Assembly (NCBI GenBank): GCA_025935595.1
Contig: JAICUZ010000045.1
Span: 1 to 12,583, forward strand
Source: Burkholderiales bacterium
GTDB taxonomy: Bacteria > Actinomycetota > Thermoleophilia > Gaiellales > Gaiellaceae
Direction: 5' to 3'
DNA length: 12,583 nt
Shown here: positions 1 to 7,172 of the stretch, piece after piece
Layout of the letters: each line of letters opens with the position of its first letter
Numbering within the stretch: the stretch's first letter is position 1
Position numbers and translations under genes: made by a program
The notes under the pieces: generated by a model
What the model saw: only the letters and a program-made list of their open reading frames with translations
Told to the model about the DNA's origin: nothing
The model's database searches: none

Positions 1-858
1 CGCCTCGAGCAGCACGACCGCGCGGAGGCTCAACCGTCGCCTGGCGAAGCCACCCAGCAACGAGCCGACGAGGATGCACGCGCTGAAGAGCGCGAGGAGA
101 ATCCCGATCTCGCCGCCCGTCAACCCGTGGCGGCGCGCGACGACGAGCACGACGAACAGGAACGCGGGAATCGTGAAGTTCCCGATCGCATAGAAGAACG
201 ACGTGGCGCGCAGGAACGGCTGTCTCCAGAGGAACTCGAATCCCTCGGCGAGCTCGGCGCGGATCCGGCGGGGACGCGGCTCGCGCGGTTGTTGGAACGG
301 TGTCTGCATCGCGGAGATCGCGGCGAACGAGAATGCGTAGGAGAGCGCGTCCACGCCGAACGGCAGCGCCCGTGCGACGTGGAACAGCACCCCGCCCACC
401 GGTGGCCCGACGATGCCGACGACGGCGACGCGACCTTGTTGCACCGACACTGCGGTCGGCAACGCGGCCGGTGGGACGACCGAGCGCAGCACGCCGCCGA
501 GGCACGCGCCGAAGAAGGTATCGCCCGCGCCCTCGGCGAACGCGAGCACCGGGATCGGCCAGTACGCGTGCGTCTGCCAAACGACGACGGCCAGCGCCGC
601 CATTGCGACTGCGCGCACCGCGTCGCTCGCCAGCATGATCCGTCGCCGATCGAGGCGGTCCGAGAGCACGCCGGCCGGCAGCGCCAGCAGAGGCGCGGGA
701 AGGAGGCGCGCGAACGAGACGACACCTGCCTGCGCCGGCGAGCCCGTCAGCGCGAGGACGAGCAGCGGGTAGGCGATCGTCGACAGCGAGCTGCCGGCGG
801 TCGAGAGGAGCTGGCCGAGCTGGAAGAGGACGAAGTCGCGGTTGCGGCTCAGACGCAC
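1..858 (-). CDS. MFS family transporter, probable drug/metabolite exporter (3' part lies beyond the left edge)
   Basis: Continuous open frame of 286 codons from a GTG start to the window edge, so about two thirds of a usual 400-420 residue MFS protein is present. Hydrophobic helices alternate with short loops throughout. Residues 63-75 (GVLSDRLDRRRIM) are the classic MFS motif A (G-x-x-x-D-R-x-x-R-R) between TM2 and TM3. A charged central loop at about 187-205 (rich in Pro, Arg and Glu) separates the two six-helix halves, and GSLLGGFARRRLSLR at 265-279 is the degenerate motif A of the second half. The general look is that of the MFS_3/enterobactin-exporter-like group; the substrate cannot be read from sequence. 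The GTG lies 9 nt after the kinase stop and the same frame carries that stop (868-870), so this is the first possible start of note. It is the third gene of a regulator-kinase-exporter operon, which suggests it is controlled by, or protects against, the signal sensed by that system. Confidence 0.9.
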   Translation of the reverse strand, partial: MRLSRNRDFVLFQLGQLLSTAGSSLSTIAYPLLVLALTGSPAQAGVVSFARLLPAPLLALPAGVLSDRLDRRRIMLASDAVRAVAMAALAVVVWQTHAYWPIPVLAFAEGAGDTFFGACLGGVLRSVVPPAALPTAVSVQQGRVAVVGIVGPPVGGVLFHVARALPFGVDALSYAFSFAAISAMQTPFQQPREPRPRRIRAELAEGFEFLWRQPFLRATSFFYAIGNFTIPAFLFVVLVVARRHGLTGGEIGILLALFSACILVGSLLGGFARRRLSLRAVVLLEA

Positions 859-867
859 ACGGCGAGC

Positions 868-2112
868 CTAGGCTGTGGCAGGGAGCGTCAGCCTGAACTT
901 CGCGCCCGACGCGCTCGACTCCGCCGTCGCCTGACCGCCGTGGGCCTCTGCTGCCTCGCGGACGATCGCGAGCCCAAGGCCGGCGCCCGGCTTCGCCCGC
1001 GCGGTCGCGGCGCGGTAGAAGCGGTCGAAGATCCGCGGCAGGTCCTCTTCGGCGATGCCCGGCCCGTGGTCCGTGACGACCACTTCGCCCTCCCGCACCG
1101 CCACCTCGATCGGCGCGCCCGGCGGGCTGTACTTGACGGCATTGTCGAGCAGGTTCCCGACGGCGCGCTCGACGAGCACCGGATCGACGTGGACGTGCAC
1201 CGGCGTCAGCGACATCACGAACGTCGCCTCAGGTGCGCGCGCCTTCGCGCGCTCGACCGCGGACGAGACGAGGTCGTCGAGTGCGACGTCCTCGAGGCGC
1301 AGCTTCCGCTCCTCGCCGCGCGCCAGCTCCACGAGATCGGAGACGAGCGAGGTCAGCGAGTCGAGCTCCACCGAAGCCTCGTCGAGCGCGTGGCGCACCT
1401 CCTCGTCCGGCAGCTTCCCTTCGCGCACGAGATCGACGTTCGTGCGCGCGGCCGTGAGGGGCGTGCGCAGCTCGTGTGAAGCGTCGGCAACCAGGCGCCT
1501 TTGCCGCCCGACCGACTCCTCGAGGGCGGCGAGCATCGCGTTGAAGCGAGTCGCCAGTCGCCCGAGCTCGTCCGAGCTCGACGCCTCGACGCGTTCGGTC
1601 AGATCGCCCGTGGCGGCGACCGTCTCTGCCGCGGCCGTGAGCCGGCGCACCGGCCGCAACGCGGCGCCGGCGACGACCGCTGCCAGCGCCGCGCCGGCGG
1701 CGATGCCAAGGCCGCTGATCAAGAACGCCCAGAACTTGATGCGCCGAAGCGCACGGTCGGTCGCGTCGAGCGGCGCGATCGTCAAGATCGCGCCGCCTTG
1801 AACGGCACGTGCGTACTCGCGTACGTGCTGCCCTTGAATTGTCACGTTCGCGTAGTACGCCTCGCCACCCGACCGTGCGAGCTTCCTCAGACTGGAGGTG
1901 ACCGGGACGATGCCTGCTAGCCCGCCCTGGATCTCGCCTTCGGATGTCACGGCGAGGACGAAGGGCCCGTGCGGCTCCTCGCGCTTCAGGTTCGAGTCGA
2001 CCTGGCTGACAAGCTCGTGCCTGGCGGTGACCCATACCGCAATCGAGGCCGCGGACACGGTCAATGCGATCGCGGCTGCGACCAGCAGCGTGACCCGAAG
2101 ACGGAAGCTCAC
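868..2112 (-). CDS. HAMP-domain sensor histidine kinase, MprB-like, partner of the adjacent response regulator
   Basis: Membrane histidine kinase of 414 residues. TM1 is at about 6-30 and TM2 at about 127-152, flanking a roughly 95-residue extracytoplasmic sensor region without recognisable motifs. HAMP linker about 152-204. The H box ASHELRTPLTA has the phospho-accepting His213. The catalytic domain shows N box GNLLDNAVKYS (Asn324), G1 DHGPGI (348-353), F box RIFDRFYRA (360-368) and G2 GAGLGLAIV (376-384). It should autophosphorylate and pass phosphate to the regulator encoded just upstream. The GTG start overlaps the regulator stop (GTGA, 4 nt), which implies translational coupling and fixes the start. 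The open frame extends further upstream, but that stretch is the regulator read in another frame. Length and order match actinobacterial MprB-type kinases; the actual signal is unknown. Confidence 0.94.
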   Translation of the reverse strand: MSFRLRVTLLVAAAIALTVSAASIAVWVTARHELVSQVDSNLKREEPHGPFVLAVTSEGEIQGGLAGIVPVTSSLRKLARSGGEAYYANVTIQGQHVREYARAVQGGAILTIAPLDATDRALRRIKFWAFLISGLGIAAGAALAAVVAGAALRPVRRLTAAAETVAATGDLTERVEASSSDELGRLATRFNAMLAALEESVGRQRRLVADASHELRTPLTAARTNVDLVREGKLPDEEVRHALDEASVELDSLTSLVSDLVELARGEERKLRLEDVALDDLVSSAVERAKARAPEATFVMSLTPVHVHVDPVLVERAVGNLLDNAVKYSPPGAPIEVAVREGEVVVTDHGPGIAEEDLPRIFDRFYRAATARAKPGAGLGLAIVREAAEAHGGQATAESSASGAKFRLTLPATA

Positions 2113-2783
2113 GGCTCTTCGCGCAGCGCGTAGCCGACGCCCCGCACGGTGTGCAGAAGGCGAGGCTCGCCGCCTTCTTCCAGCTTGCGCCGCAGGTAGC
2201 CGATGTACACCCAGAGCGCGTTCGAGGTGGCGCCGAAGTCGTAGCCCCACACACGCTCGTAGATCTGCGACCGCGTCAGCACCTGCCGCGGGTTTCGCAT
2301 GAACAGCTCGAGCAGGTTGAACTCGGTGCGCGTCAGCTGCATCCGGCGCTCGCCCCGATGCGCCTCGCGCGTCGCGGGATCGAGCAGCACGTCGCCGAAC
2401 CTCAGTGCCCCGTCTCCGGCACCCGTTCGACGGAGCAGCGCGCGAACGCGCGCCCGCAGCTCCTCGATCGCGAACGGCTTCACGAGGTAGTCGTCCGCTC
2501 CCGCGTCGAGCCCTTCGACCCGGTCGTCGACGGCGTCGCGCGCGGTGACGACGAGGATCGGCACGGCGTCCTCCCGCCGGCGGAGCGTCCGGCACACCTC
2601 GATGCCGCCGACTTCGGGCATCAGGAGGTCGAGGACGATCACATCCGATGGCGACGAGGCCTGCGCGGCGAGCGCCTCTGATCCGTCGGCCGCCTCGGCC
2701 ACCTCGTAGTCGACGCGCAGGGCGCGCGACACGGCTGAGCGGACGGCGGGATCGTCGTCGACGACGAGGACGCGGGCGGTCAT
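2109..2783 (-). CDS. OmpR/PhoB-family response regulator, MprA-like
   Basis: Transcription factor of 224 residues. The receiver domain (about 3-115) has the acidic pocket Asp9-Asp11, phospho-acceptor Asp52 (VLDLLMP), switch Thr80 and Lys102 (VKPF). The C-terminal winged-helix domain (about 125-222) contains the typical TRTEFNLLELFMRNP stretch, the WGYDF segment and the terminal HTVRGVGYAL signature of Trans_reg_C. It should bind tandem direct repeats in DNA as a dimer after phosphorylation by the downstream overlapping kinase. The ATG lies close to the promoter region with no clear Shine-Dalgarno sequence, so a very short leader or leaderless start is possible. Gene order regulator-kinase-exporter suggests it controls its own operon; the phased repeat at 2806-2821 is the best candidate site. 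Confidence 0.95.
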   Translation of the reverse strand: MTARVLVVDDDPAVRSAVSRALRVDYEVAEAADGSEALAAQASSPSDVIVLDLLMPEVGGIEVCRTLRRREDAVPILVVTARDAVDDRVEGLDAGADDYLVKPFAIEELRARVRALLRRTGAGDGALRFGDVLLDPATREAHRGERRMQLTRTEFNLLELFMRNPRQVLTRSQIYERVWGYDFGATSNALWVYIGYLRRKLEEGGEPRLLHTVRGVGYALREEP

Positions 2784-2805
2784 GCCCGAATTGTGACCCG
2801 CACTC

Positions 2806-2821
2806 CTAAGACCGTGTTAAG
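2806..2821. promoter_or_regulatory. 11-bp-phased direct repeat, candidate OmpR-family operator
   Basis: In the gap between the divergent regulator and second kinase genes the top strand reads CTAAG (2806-2810), six bases, then TTAAG (2817-2821), so the half-sites repeat at exactly 11 bp. OmpR/PhoB-type regulators typically bind direct repeats with about one helical turn of spacing, and MprA boxes are loosely conserved direct repeats of this kind. The site lies 23-38 bp upstream of the regulator ATG and about 40 bp upstream of the proposed kinase start, so it could serve both genes. Seen: the repeat and its spacing. Inferred: that it is a binding site. Confidence 0.4.
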
Positions 2822-2857
2822 CGTACGATTGCGCGCGCCACGAGATCGGGGGGAAGT

Positions 2858-4552
2858 CTGCACGCGCTTGTCATCAGCGTCGGGATCCTGAACTCGGTCA
2901 GCCTGGTCGCGCTGGCCGTGGTCGCGATCCGCCTCTGGTGGTCGCGGCGCGCCCGCCCTGCCGGCTGGCTCGCGCTCGCGTTCCTCGCGATGGCGCTCCT
3001 CGTCACCGTCGGGCGGCTTGCGCCCTCACACCCGCACGGCACGATCCAGTACATCCTCCAGCGCGGCGATATCGAGCTGCTCGTCCTCTTCCCGTACCTG
3101 CTCTACCGCTTCGCGACGACTTTCGCCCCGCCCGGGCGGCTGATGCGTCTCGTCGTCACGTCGCTCACAGCCGGGCTGACGGTCTTCACGTTCGCGCTCA
3201 CGCGCTTCCCGGCGACCGGCGAGAGCTGGTCGGTCGGGTTCGCCGTCTACGTGATCGCGTTCTTCGTCCACTGGACACTCCTGTCGATCACGGTCACGGT
3301 GCGGCTACTTCGTGCGGGCCGCGGCCAGCCCTCGGTGTCGGCGAAGCGCATGCGGGTGCTCGCGTTCGCGGCAGCGACGCTGACGATCGCGCTCCTCGGC
3401 ACGACCTTCGCCACGAATCAGTCGCACCCCGGCGCGCTCATCGTGCAGCTGATCGGCTTCGCGTCGATCGTCGGCTTCTACCTCGGCATCGACCCGCCGC
3501 GGATCGTCCGCGCATACTGGCGCACGCCCGACCAGGCGCGTCTTCAAGACGCGATGCGCGGGCTCGTCACGATCGCCGCCTCGCCGCCCGAGGTCGCGGC
3601 GCGGATCGCCGCTCCCGCCGCCGCGCTTGTCGGCGCGAGCGGGCTCGCTGTGCGCGATGACGACGGCCATGAGCTCGCGACGTGGGGCACAGTCGAGCCC
3701 GACGGCGGCGTCGTGATCGCGGAAGAGGGGCTGACGTTCGTTGCGTGGACATCGCCGTACGCCCCGTTCTTCAACGAGGATGAGTTGCGTGCGCTCCATA
3801 CGATCGTCGGGCTGACGGCAACCGCGCTCGACCGCGCACGGCTCTTCGAGCAAGAGCACGAGACGCGGCTCGCACTCGAACGCGCGAACGAGCTGATGAC
3901 GAACTTCGTCGCGCTCGCCGCGCACGAGTTGCGGACCCCGGTCACGACGATCAACGGCTTCGTCCAGACGCTCAACCACGTGGGCAACCGGCTTTCAGAG
4001 CCGCAGAAGGTCGAGCTGCGCGAGGCGCTCGAGCAGCAGACGCAACGAATGGCCGCGCTCGTCGAGCAGCTCCTCGATCTCTCCCGGCTCGACGCGGATG
4101 CGGTCGACGTGCGGCCGCAGCTCTTCGAGCTCGAGCCGCGCCTTCGTCAGGTCATCGCCATCGCGGCGCCCGAGCACCTCGGCGAGGTCGAGGTCAACGT
4201 GCCCGACAACGCCCGCGCCAACGTCGACCCACACGTCCTCGACCACGTCGTCACGAACCTCGTCACGAACGCGTTCCGCTACGGACGCGCTCCGGTGCGC
4301 GTGACCGCGACGGCCGAGAACGGACACCTACGAGTCGCGGTCGAGGACTCGGGGCCCGGTGTCGCGCGCGAGATCGAGGAGACGCTGTTCGACCGGTTCA
4401 CGCGCGCCGGCGTGGCCCGCGACCGCGTCGCCGGCGCCGGGCTCGGACTGGCGATCGCGCGTGCGTACGCCCGCGCACACCGGGGTGACCTGCGCTACGA
4501 GCGCGGCGATCCGACGGGCGCGCGCTTCGTCGTGGATCTGCCCGCCGTCTAG
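2858..4552 (+). CDS. Multi-TM sensor histidine kinase with GAF-like region (orphan, divergent to the regulator-kinase operon)
   Basis: Histidine kinase with an integral-membrane sensor. Numbering from the in-frame GTG at 2918: hydrophobic helices at about 16-34, 52-70, 76-97, 107-131, 145-165 and 172-191, then a GAF-like segment (about 205-308), a coiled linker, H box AAHELRTPVTT (His336), N box VVTNLVTNAFRYG (Asn451), G1 EDSGPGV, F box LFDRFTRA and G2 GAGLGLAIARAYARAH. I place the start upstream at CTG 2858, because the 20 extra codons have strong G/C third-position bias and supply a missing first TM helix, giving seven like HisKA_7TM-type sensors. GGGGGGA sits just upstream, but only about 3 nt from the CTG, which is close. 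GTG 2918 lacks any ribosome site and is the conservative alternative. No regulator gene is adjacent on this strand, so it may act on the divergent one or on a distant partner. Confidence 0.88.
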   Translation: MHALVISVGILNSVSLVALAVVAIRLWWSRRARPAGWLALAFLAMALLVTVGRLAPSHPHGTIQYILQRGDIELLVLFPYLLYRFATTFAPPGRLMRLVVTSLTAGLTVFTFALTRFPATGESWSVGFAVYVIAFFVHWTLLSITVTVRLLRAGRGQPSVSAKRMRVLAFAAATLTIALLGTTFATNQSHPGALIVQLIGFASIVGFYLGIDPPRIVRAYWRTPDQARLQDAMRGLVTIAASPPEVAARIAAPAAALVGASGLAVRDDDGHELATWGTVEPDGGVVIAEEGLTFVAWTSPYAPFFNEDELRALHTIVGLTATALDRARLFEQEHETRLALERANELMTNFVALAAHELRTPVTTINGFVQTLNHVGNRLSEPQKVELREALEQQTQRMAALVEQLLDLSRLDADAVDVRPQLFELEPRLRQVIAIAAPEHLGEVEVNVPDNARANVDPHVLDHVVTNLVTNAFRYGRAPVRVTATAENGHLRVAVEDSGPGVAREIEETLFDRFTRAGVARDRVAGAGLGLAIARAYARAHRGDLRYERGDPTGARFVVDLPAV

Positions 4553-4570
4553 CCCGCTAGGTTGTACCGC

Positions 4571-5641
4571 ATGGCCGGAACGATCTCCCTGGCACGTGGC
4601 TGGCCCGCGCCGGAGTGCCTGCCGGTGGCCGAGCTCGCGGACTGCGCCCGCGCCGCACTCCAGCGGGACGGGACGACGATCCTGTCGTACGGGCCTGCGA
4701 GCGGCTATGGCCCGCTACGGGAGTGGGCAGCCGAGCGACACGGGGTCGATCCGTCCCGCGTGTTCCTCACGAACGGCTCCTTGCAGGGATTCGTGTTCCT
4801 CGCGCAGCGGCTCGCTCCGGGGCGGCGCGTGCTGGTCGAGCGGCCGACCTACGACCGGCCCCTGAAGATCCTTTCGGCCCTTGGCGCCGAGATCGTCGCG
4901 CTCGACTGCGACGACGACGGTCTCGACCCCGACGCCCTCGAGTCGGCGCTCGGAAGCGGCGAGCCGCCCGCCTTCCTCTATCTGCTTCCGACCTTCCAGA
5001 ACCCGAGCGGTCGCACGCTGCCGGAGGATCGACGTCGCCGTGTCGTCGAGCTGGCCGCGGAGCACGAACTGCTCGTGCTCGAGGACGATCCGTACGGTCT
5101 CGTGCGCTTCGAGGGAGAGGCGCCGCCGTCGCTGCACGAGCTTTCCGGCGGCACGACCGCGTACAGCTCCTCGTTCTCGAAGACGATCTCGCCCGGGCTG
5201 CGGGTCGGCTGGTTCGTGCTTCCCGAAGGTCTCGCGCGCGAGTTGGAGGCGACTGCGACCGGCACCTACATCACGCCCGTCCTGCTCGGCCAGGCGACGG
5301 TCTACGAGTTCCTGCAGCGCGGCCTATTCGAGCCGAACCTTGAGCGCGTGCGCGGGCTTCTCGGCGCTCGGCGCGACGCGATGGTGGACGCGCTCGGGCG
5401 CGCGCTCCCCGACGCGCGCACGTCGCACCCTGAAGGCGGCTACTTCCTCTGGGTCGAGCTCGACGGCGTCGATGTCTCTGATCTGTTCGCCCGTGCGGAG
5501 GCCGCGGGCGTGACGTTCGTCAAGGGTGCCGACTTCGGCGGAGGTCCGGACACACTGCGTCTCGCCTACAGCTTCGTGTCGCCGGACGAGATCGGCGAAG
5601 GTGTCGCGCGGCTAGCCGCGGCGCTTCCGGCGGCGGTGTAG
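4571..5641 (+). CDS. PLP-dependent aminotransferase, class I/II (LysN / MocR-aminotransferase-like)
   Basis: Fold-type I aminotransferase of 356 residues. Motifs in order: substrate loop YGPASGYGPLREW (40-52), TNGSLQGF near the PLP phosphate site, PTFQNPSGRTLP (140-151) with the PLP-contacting Asn144, LEDDPYGLVRF (170-180) with Asp173 and Tyr175 for the pyridine ring, SSSFSKTISPGLRVGW with Schiff-base Lys204, and DTLRLAYSF (327-335) with the carboxylate-binding Arg330. It resembles standalone class I enzymes such as 2-aminoadipate aminotransferase (LysN) and the catalytic half of MocR proteins. There is no N-terminal winged-helix domain, so it is an enzyme and not a MocR regulator. The amino donor and acceptor cannot be told from sequence. 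ATG 4571 begins 18 nt after the kinase stop, so cotranscription is likely. A TTG at 4562 is a possible alternative start. Confidence 0.93.
   Translation: MAGTISLARGWPAPECLPVAELADCARAALQRDGTTILSYGPASGYGPLREWAAERHGVDPSRVFLTNGSLQGFVFLAQRLAPGRRVLVERPTYDRPLKILSALGAEIVALDCDDDGLDPDALESALGSGEPPAFLYLLPTFQNPSGRTLPEDRRRRVVELAAEHELLVLEDDPYGLVRFEGEAPPSLHELSGGTTAYSSSFSKTISPGLRVGWFVLPEGLARELEATATGTYITPVLLGQATVYEFLQRGLFEPNLERVRGLLGARRDAMVDALGRALPDARTSHPEGGYFLWVELDGVDVSDLFARAEAAGVTFVKGADFGGGPDTLRLAYSFVSPDEIGEGVARLAAALPAAV
5607..5620. repeat. 14-bp perfect palindrome over the convergent gene overlap
   Basis: CGCGGCTAGCCGCG is self-complementary and is centred on the stop codon of the leftward LapA-like gene, inside the last codons of the rightward aminotransferase. 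As RNA it would form a short GC stem on both strands. There is no T-run, so it is at best a weak bidirectional transcription end, or chance in GC-rich DNA. Confidence 0.3.
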
Positions 5642-5854
5642 CCGCGTCACGAGCACGCCGAGCACGAACCCGACCGCCAGCGACAGCAGGATCACCCAGA
5701 TCACGGAGATCTTGGCGGACGCGAAGACGAAGCTGACCTTCGCGCGGTGTGTGTTCAGGACGATGAAAAGGATGGCGTAGAGCGCGACGAGCCCGATCGC
5801 CGTGAATTGCAGCCACGGCGTGCGTTCGCGCTTCGCCTGCTGCTCGTCGGCCAT
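5612..5854 (-). CDS. LapA / DUF1049-like small two-TM membrane protein
   Basis: Small membrane protein of 80 residues: charged N-terminus (1-13), hydrophobic helix at about 16-33 ending in IVLNTHRAKVSFVF, a second helix at about 49-70 (VIWVILLSLAVGFVLGVLV) and a very basic tail RLHRRRKRRG. The pattern of TM1, then N-x-x-x-V-x-F-x-F, then TM2 with small residues, and a basic cytoplasmic tail is characteristic of the LapA domain (DUF1049) found across bacteria. In E. coli LapA works in lipopolysaccharide assembly control; an actinobacterium without LPS must use it otherwise, so function here is unknown. The ATG lies 3 nt after the stop of the four-cysteine protein, so the two form an operon. 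Its 3' end overlaps the convergent aminotransferase by 30 nt. Confidence 0.85.
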   Translation of the reverse strand: MADEQQAKRERTPWLQFTAIGLVALYAILFIVLNTHRAKVSFVFASAKISVIWVILLSLAVGFVLGVLVTRLHRRRKRRG

Positions 5855-5857
5855 CGG

Positions 5858-6031
5858 CTACGCGACCGCCGCCGCGGACACCGCGAGCGGGACGAGGCGA
5901 GGTTGTCGAGGCGGCTGGAGAGTGCGCGTCGCCGCGCGGAACGTGGGACAGGGGCGCTCCGGGGTCATGGCGCACAGGCCGTGGCGGCGGAAGTAGCAGT
6001 CTTCGCACGTCGGAGCGTTCTGCCGGGTCAT
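5858..6031 (-). CDS. 57-residue four-cysteine protein, possible metal-binding knuckle
   Basis: Short gene of unknown function. Cys9, Cys12, Cys20 and Cys28 are spaced C-x2-C-x7-C-x7-C (TCEDCYFRRHGLCAM...PCPTFR), which could hold zinc or an iron-sulfur cluster. The C-terminal third is Pro/Arg-rich, then hydrophobic (LVPLAVSAAAVA), perhaps a membrane-contacting tail. ATG 6031 is chosen because GAAAGG lies 6 nt upstream and the conserved-looking segment begins right after it. The open frame continues upstream to 6130, but that part lacks a ribosome site. It is followed 3 nt later by the LapA-like gene. I do not recognise the family; the cysteine spacing and small size argue against a chance ORF. 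Confidence 0.65.
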   Translation of the reverse strand: MTRQNAPTCEDCYFRRHGLCAMTPERPCPTFRAATRTLQPPRQPRLVPLAVSAAAVA

Positions 6032-6110
6032 TGAGGGCCTTTCGGGGGGTTCGCTGTCAGGTGGCGGGAGTGCGATGGTACGACCGCCCAGAACCGTCGA
6101 AAAGGGCTTG

Positions 6111-6140
6111 TCTAAACGGAAAACGCGCACTTTCCGGCAA
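6111..6140 (-). promoter_or_regulatory. Candidate promoter with embedded inverted repeat, upstream of the four-cysteine gene
   Basis: The 145-bp gap 6032-6176 is locally richer in A/T than its surroundings. On the bottom strand TTGCCG (6140-6135), an 18-bp spacer and TTTAGA (6116-6111) resemble -35 and -10 boxes pointing at the four-cysteine/LapA-like operon. Within it the top strand holds the inverted repeat CGGAAA (6117-6122), 8 nt, TTTCCG (6131-6136), which could be an operator. Matches are loose and this is inference. Confidence 0.25.
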
Positions 6141-6160
6141 GTTCTAGGGAGGAGAAATCT

Positions 6161-6174
6161 GCCGTTTACGCGGC
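6161..6174 (-). terminator. Weak hairpin just after the PDZ-protease stop
   Basis: GCCG-6 nt-CGGC lies three nucleotides past the protease stop codon in the direction of transcription and is followed by AGATTTCTCC. The stem is only 4 bp and the T-content low, so this is a poor terminator candidate. Confidence 0.15.
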
Positions 6175-6176
6175 GG

Positions 6177-7172
6177 TCAACGGAGTGTCGCCAGCGCGCG
6201 CAACGCCTGTGGAAAGTTCTTCACAGCGATGATCCGGAGCCCGTGGGCGTAACGCTTCGCCTCTTGCGCGTTGTCCCCAGCAGGCACGAGAAATGCGTCC
6301 ACATGCGCCTGGCGCGCGCCGATCGTCTTCTGCTTGACCCCGCCGATCGAGCCGACGGAGCCATCAGGAAGGATCTCTCCCGTCGCAGCGATCTTGTGGC
6401 CGCGGACGATGTTCCGCCCGAGCTCCTGGAGGATGCCGAGTGCGAACGCGAGCCCAGCGGACGGGCCGCCGACGTCACCGGCATCGATCCTCACGTCCAC
6501 CGGGAGATGGATGTCGACAGCAGGTCGGAGCGTGATGCCGACGACCGCGCGGTCGGTCGCCGGCTCCGGAATCGTCTTGACCCTCACCACGCGGGCGGCA
6601 CCCACTCGGCGGATCGAGAACGCGACGGTGTCACCGGGCTTATGGCCTGCCATCGCCGTGATCACGTCGCCGGGCGTCTTCACCGGCTTTCCGTCGATTG
6701 CCGTGATGATGTCGTCGGGGTCGAGCCTGCCGACCGCCGGAGTGCCGCTCACGATCTGGTCGACCGTCGCGCCGATCGGAGTCTGGACAACCTTTTTGCC
6801 GTCCGCGCGTAACGCGACCGCCGCTGCGACCTCCTGCGAGTTGAGCATGTCCTGGATGTCGATCTGACGCCGCTCCGCTTCACCGCCGCCCGGCGGGTTG
6901 ATCTCGCTCGCGGGGTAGAGGTCGGCGCCTTCATGCAGGCCGCCGAAGAGGCGCTCGATCAGCTTCGCCTTCCGCAGCTTGATGTCGACGAAGTAGATGC
7001 CTCCGTGCGTCGGATCGTGCCCGCCGGGGACCGTGATGAGCGGAGCGACCGGATGCGCCTTGTCAGGTAGGAAGATGTAGTCGTTGGACGGGAGGATCAG
7101 CAGCGCGCCGACGATCGCGACGAGCACCAGCCCGGCGACGAACGCCGTCGTGCTCGAGAAGAGCTTTCTCAC
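6177..7172 (-). CDS. YlbL-like membrane-anchored PDZ-Lon/S16 protease
   Basis: Protein of 331 residues. A single N-terminal TM anchor (about 8-28) places the rest outside the membrane. A middle region (about 50-125) precedes a PDZ domain (about 130-200: VDQIVSGTPAVGRLDPDDII, AIDGKPVKTPGDV), then a Lon/S16 proteolytic domain (about 205-331). The serine-lysine dyad is visible as Ser238 in GGPSAGLAFALG and Lys280 in GGVKQKTIGA. The domain order matches YlbL of firmicutes and its actinobacterial homologues, which are ATP-independent because the Lon ATPase part is missing. The GTG start overlaps the dehydrogenase stop by 4 nt (GTGA) and places the TM helix right at the N-terminus. The frame continues upstream to 7556, but only as a shadow of that neighbour. 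Substrates are unknown; the coupling to a dehydrogenase-like protein may be mere packing. Confidence 0.93.
   Translation of the reverse strand: MRKLFSSTTAFVAGLVLVAIVGALLILPSNDYIFLPDKAHPVAPLITVPGGHDPTHGGIYFVDIKLRKAKLIERLFGGLHEGADLYPASEINPPGGGEAERRQIDIQDMLNSQEVAAAVALRADGKKVVQTPIGATVDQIVSGTPAVGRLDPDDIITAIDGKPVKTPGDVITAMAGHKPGDTVAFSIRRVGAARVVRVKTIPEPATDRAVVGITLRPAVDIHLPVDVRIDAGDVGGPSAGLAFALGILQELGRNIVRGHKIAATGEILPDGSVGSIGGVKQKTIGARQAHVDAFLVPAGDNAQEAKRYAHGLRIIAVKNFPQALRALATLR

Noticed and set aside
127..1479. Long rightward open frame of 450 codons
   Set aside because: Its product is a low-complexity Arg/Glu/Asp mixture without domains and lies antisense to the exporter and kinase genes, both of which have clear family motifs. 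It is a typical shadow frame in GC-rich DNA.
2113..2595. N-terminal extension of the HAMP kinase to 575 residues
   Set aside because: The extension overlaps the response regulator in another frame and is Arg/Ala-rich noise; the GTG overlapping the regulator stop gives a natural N-terminus before TM1.
4571..5641. MocR/GntR transcription regulator
   Set aside because: The aminotransferase motifs begin within 40 residues of the start, leaving no room for a winged-helix domain.
6147..6154. Good ribosome-site-like GGGAGGAG on the top strand
   Set aside because: No ATG or GTG follows at a useful distance and the frame downstream is antisense to the PDZ-protease gene.
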